NCBI GenBank assembly: GCA_023453025.1
Contig: JAEXUD010000027.1
Location: 45,665 to 109,664 of the forward strand
DNA length: 64,000 nucleotides
Source of the DNA: Bacillota bacterium
GTDB lineage: Bacteria; Bacillota; Clostridia; Tissierellales; Sedimentibacteraceae
Direction: 5' to 3'
Made by a program: the position numbers and the translations under genes
Notes under the pieces: generated by a model
The model's database searches: none
What the model saw: only the letters and a program-made list of their open reading frames with translations
What the model was told of the DNA's origin: nothing
Part shown: piece by piece, positions 61,443 to 64,000 of the stretch
Position numbering within the stretch: position 1 is the first letter of the stretch
Layout: every line of letters starts with the position of its first letter

Positions 61443-62003
61443 ATGAAAAAATTAATCACTTTTATAATTCTTATAGTTTTAATTTTAATTATAATAGGAG
61501 GTTTTAGTTCTATTAATAAATTTGAAAACTACAAAGAAGTAGGAGTTAAAGATGTAGGAAATTTAGTTAGTGGCAAAGAAGCTTGGTATAATAGATATGT
61601 TTTCGTTGAATTAAGTACCATTGTTTGTAATTACGAATATGGAACTTTTGTGTTTAGAAAAAATGGCGAGTTCTCATATTTCCCGGCAGAAAATAATATT
61701 TTAAATAACAACAATAATGAAGTCTATAGATACATAGGATATTGGTATTATGACTTCAATAAAATTAGATTTACTGTAACCAGAACATATTTTAACAGAA
61801 AACTTTTTAATATAAGCTTTAAAGATATAGAATATTTTAAATCTTTTGGTTACGTTAATTCCGGAGAAATGGCTTTTAATGATAATTTAGTAATTGGAAA
61901 TCAAGTATTCCAGTTGCTCGACAATGAACTTACAAAGAAAAGTGAGGAAAAGTTAAAATTAGAAGAAACAATATTAAATGAATATTTAGAAAAATACAAT
62001 TAA
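61443..62003 (+). CDS. Membrane-anchored protein of unknown function
   Basis: 186 residues. A single N-terminal hydrophobic segment (about 4-24, rich in Ile/Leu) without a Cys lipobox is followed by an outside, aromatic- and Asn-rich domain (EYGTFVFRKNGEFSYFPAEN, YIGYWYYDFNKIRFTVTRTY) and a charged C-terminal helix. I recognise no family. It has only a weak ribosome site (GAGGATAAATT), very AT-rich codons, and lies among gene remnants, which suggests recently acquired accessory DNA. Confidence 0.6.
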   Translation: MKKLITFIILIVLILIIIGGFSSINKFENYKEVGVKDVGNLVSGKEAWYNRYVFVELSTIVCNYEYGTFVFRKNGEFSYFPAENNILNNNNNEVYRYIGYWYYDFNKIRFTVTRTYFNRKLFNISFKDIEYFKSFGYVNSGEMAFNDNLVIGNQVFQLLDNELTKKSEEKLKLEETILNEYLEKYN

Positions 62004-62458
62004 CTTTTATCACTCACTCTAGGAAAATAATGAATATCATAAGAATCGAGCATGTAAAATTATTTAATATTTTACTCAGCTTCAAATTTAACACCCCCAT
62101 GTCACACAAAATATAAATCTTAAGTAAATAATTATCTTAAATTATATCACGTTCCAATATTCAATAATATCACCTATACATAAAAAGCACGTTTTCTTCT
62201 GTAAACAGCATTTGTGTTTACAATTTATCTACTATATCAGGTCCTTAATCTTGAAGTGAGAAAAAAGTCTTATTACTATGTCCGTCCCACTGTGTAATCA
62301 AAACAAATGTTCGAAATAGTTATTGGAATTAATTTAATTATATGGTAAAATATGTATATGTTTAGTTTGAAGCCCCATATGATTTCTGCAATTATTAATC
62401 TGCCTGTGGCTAAAACTCAACACTTATGATATAATAAATTAAGAAACCGGAGGACTAA
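62004..62458. other. Intergenic region with cyclophilin remnant and Rpn promoter
   Basis: 62196-62255 on the minus strand aligns with the copy at 63464: GACCTGATATAGTAGATAAA, then TTGTAAACACAAA and TTTACAGA, i.e. the (L)DIVDKI-x-NT-x-x-YR segment of a cyclophilin with frameshifts. TGATATAAT at 62427-62435 is an extended -10 box 23 bp before the next gene. A GTCCGTCCCA fragment lies near 62281. Confidence 0.5.
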
Positions 62459-63364
62459 ATGAAAAACGGAATTGAAAACAAATCAACTGTTACCAATGAC
62501 CCCGAATTTATATCACCGAAGGTGGATTACGCATTTAAGCAAATGATGAACAACGAAATTGCACTGAAAAATTTTTTAAGTGCCGTACTGAAAATACCTC
62601 GAGAGGATATTAAGAACCTGCTGTATGTCGATACGCATACCCTCAAAGAACATGAGGATGATAAGTATGTAGTTATGGATGTAAGGCTGTTGCTTAAGGA
62701 TCAATACGAAATAGACATAGAAATGCAGGTGATGAATTTCAGGCATTGGACGGACAGAGTGCTGTATTACAACTGCAAGATGCTTTCAGAACAGATTAAA
62801 AGAGGTCAGGACTACAGTAAATTCATTAAATGTATAAGCATAAGCCTATTGGATTTCAGTATTTTCGACAAGGAAAAGTTCCCGGGTTACTACAGCTCCT
62901 ACCATGTGAGAGAGGACAAGGACAGCAGAATATTCAACGATTTAATTGAATTTCATATAATAGAGCTTCCTAAAATACCCGAAGACCTGGTAAAAGTACC
63001 GATGGATGATTTATTGATGTGGATTAAGTTTATCAATTCAGATAACAGAGAGGAGATGGAGATGTTGTCAGAAAAAAATGAAGGAATTAAGGCAGCCTAT
63101 GACGAACTGGAATCACTGAAAAACGATGATGTAAGAAGACAGATATACTATGCACGGGAAAAGGCTATAATGGATTACAAAGTGCAAAGCCGCGCTGCAA
63201 AAGAAGAAGGCTATAAGGAGGGCGTTCAAGAAGGTATCCTCCAAACTGCGAAAAACATGCTTAAAAATGATTTAAGCGTAAACCTTATTGAAACTGTAAC
63301 CGGACTTCCCGAAGAAGTGATAGAAAAGCTCAAAGAAGAGATTGAAAGCAAGAATAACATATAG
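62459..63364 (+). CDS. Rpn-family PD-(D/E)XK nuclease / putative transposase
   Basis: 301 residues. FISPKVDYAFKQMMNNEIALKNFLSAVL begins the family pattern, and VMDVRLLLKDQYEIDIEMQV carries the nuclease acids in the D...E-x-Q variant usual for this group. NFRHWTDRVLYYNCKMLSEQIKRG and the C-terminal LIETVTGLPEEVIEKLK follow. Relatives in E. coli (RpnA) are DNA nucleases that promote RecA-independent recombination; they are numerous, strain-variable genes. CCGGAGGA precedes the ATG. Signs of a mobile accessory gene. Confidence 0.9.
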   Translation: MKNGIENKSTVTNDPEFISPKVDYAFKQMMNNEIALKNFLSAVLKIPREDIKNLLYVDTHTLKEHEDDKYVVMDVRLLLKDQYEIDIEMQVMNFRHWTDRVLYYNCKMLSEQIKRGQDYSKFIKCISISLLDFSIFDKEKFPGYYSSYHVREDKDSRIFNDLIEFHIIELPKIPEDLVKVPMDDLLMWIKFINSDNREEMEMLSEKNEGIKAAYDELESLKNDDVRRQIYYAREKAIMDYKVQSRAAKEEGYKEGVQEGILQTAKNMLKNDLSVNLIETVTGLPEEVIEKLKEEIESKNNI

Positions 63365-63438
63365 CACTTATCCTGTTATTTGCCTGCTTAAGCATCGTAA
63401 GAAAGCACAAAACAATTATTTTTGCTCAAAAAGTTTAG

Positions 63439-63467
63439 CAAGCGGGGCTGCGCCCCGCTTGTTTTAT
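63439..63467 (+). terminator. Terminator of the Rpn-family gene
   Basis: GC-rich perfect 10-bp stem CAAGCGGGGC / GCCCCGCTTG (63439-63448, 63452-63461) with a 3-nt loop, followed by TTTTAT. Confidence 0.75.
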
Positions 63468-63692
63468 ACTCTTTCCGGTTCTTCATAGGTTTCTTTGAAT
63501 GTTCTACTGTAACTTTTTTTAGTTTTACTTCCTGGGCTGGTTTGTCTCTGTAATCGGTCTTTGTGTTTGCAATTTTGTCTACTATATCAAGTCCCTCTGT
63601 TACCTTTCCAAATCCGGCATACTTTTAATTGAATAGCCGTGTCCTCCTGTTCCATTTCCTGTAGGACATCCTCCCTGAATCATAAAGCCTTC
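63464..63692 (-). pseudogene. Cyclophilin (peptidyl-prolyl isomerase) pseudogene
   Basis: On the minus strand, YEGFMIQGGCPTGNGTGGHG is joined directly to the late motif YAGFGKVTEGLDIVDKIANT, skipping the central isomerase segment; a stop and frame changes follow, and the tail ends TFKETYEEPERV before its stop. The catalytic middle (roughly 60 codons) and the N-terminus are missing, so it cannot fold as an isomerase. Copies 1 and 2 (61299, 62196) derive from the same or a sister gene. Confidence 0.75.
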
Positions 63693-64000
63693 ATATTAAT
63701 TTTAGTGTTATTATTAACTATACTTTAAACTATCACACAAAAAATTTCACCCACAGACTTTTCAGCATTTTTGCACCTCACTGCAGATCTGTCCCTACTG
63801 TGATAATAAAAGAATTTTTATTATATATGGTATAAGGCATAACAACAAAAAAGAACTGTCAAGATTGACAGCTCAGGCTGCTGACAAAGTCAGTACAAAA
63901 ATTACGAAAAATTAACATTAAGACCGTTGAAAATTCAACGGTTTTTCTATGTTTTTGAGCGTATTTATGATATAATAAATGCATAAAAATAAACTTAGGA
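63693..64000. other. Gene-free right edge with repeat fragment, terminator and promoter
   Basis: 63866-63897 holds nested palindromes (CTGTCAAgaTTGACAG; CTGACaaaGTCAG) related to hairpin elements A and B. ACCGTTGAA / TTCAACGGT (63923-63942) followed by TTTTTC is a plus-strand terminator. TGATATAAT (63968-63976) is an extended -10 box, probably for a gene beyond the window. Confidence 0.5.

Overview
The window looks like chromosome of a low-GC, anaerobic, spore-former-type Firmicute of the class Clostridia. I cannot name the species. The grounds are AT-rich DNA with strong AGGAGG-type ribosome sites, S-layer-homology (SLH) surface proteins, the small DUF1659/DUF2922 pair, TRAP and TAXI transporters, VanR-type two-component regulators and an Eco57I-like methyltransferase. 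I see no rRNA, tRNA, CRISPR array or complete insertion sequence.

Left part (1-16.5 kb, all on the minus strand): a partial O-antigen-ligase-like membrane protein, then a GGDEF-EAL protein. Next comes an eleven-gene peptidoglycan-salvage operon, read anmK - serine hydrolase - Opp-type ABC importer (five genes) - murQ - RpiR regulator - nagB - nagA. It can import muropeptides, trim them, phosphorylate anhydro-MurNAc, cleave the lactyl ether, deacetylate and deaminate, ending at fructose-6-phosphate. Its promoter carries an inverted repeat that is a good operator candidate. A REC-PAS-GGDEF cyclase lies upstream, so c-di-GMP enzymes bracket the operon.

Middle part (17-48 kb): homoserine dehydrogenase, an SGNH hydrolase, a TAXI-TRAP transporter with DUF1850, housekeeping genes (a pseudouridine synthase, a radical SAM protein, murA), a two-component system divergent from a 2,607-residue SLH surface protein, a GH26-like secreted glycosidase, hisS, dsdA, the DUF1659/DUF2922 pair, an apparently solitary DNA methyltransferase in operon with a second SLH protein, and pepT.

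Right part (48-64 kb): a GntR/FCD regulator and a seven-gene catabolic operon (DctPQM TRAP importer, two cupins, an HpcH/HpaI aldolase, a DUF6282 metallohydrolase) for an unknown organic acid. The same TTTGATAT-type palindrome sits at the regulator's promoter and at the operon's promoter. Then come a LUD-domain protein, sbcDC and degV. The degV promoter overlaps two identical-architecture palindromes. The end is degraded accessory DNA with an unknown small protein, a PD-(D/E)XK 'Rpn' protein and three cyclophilin-gene remnants.

Two families of dispersed intergenic repeats run through the window: a hairpin element sharing TTGATGACAAAGTCATCAA, and a GGAGATTCTTC...CAGAATGACA element. Most convergent gene ends have clear terminator hairpins.
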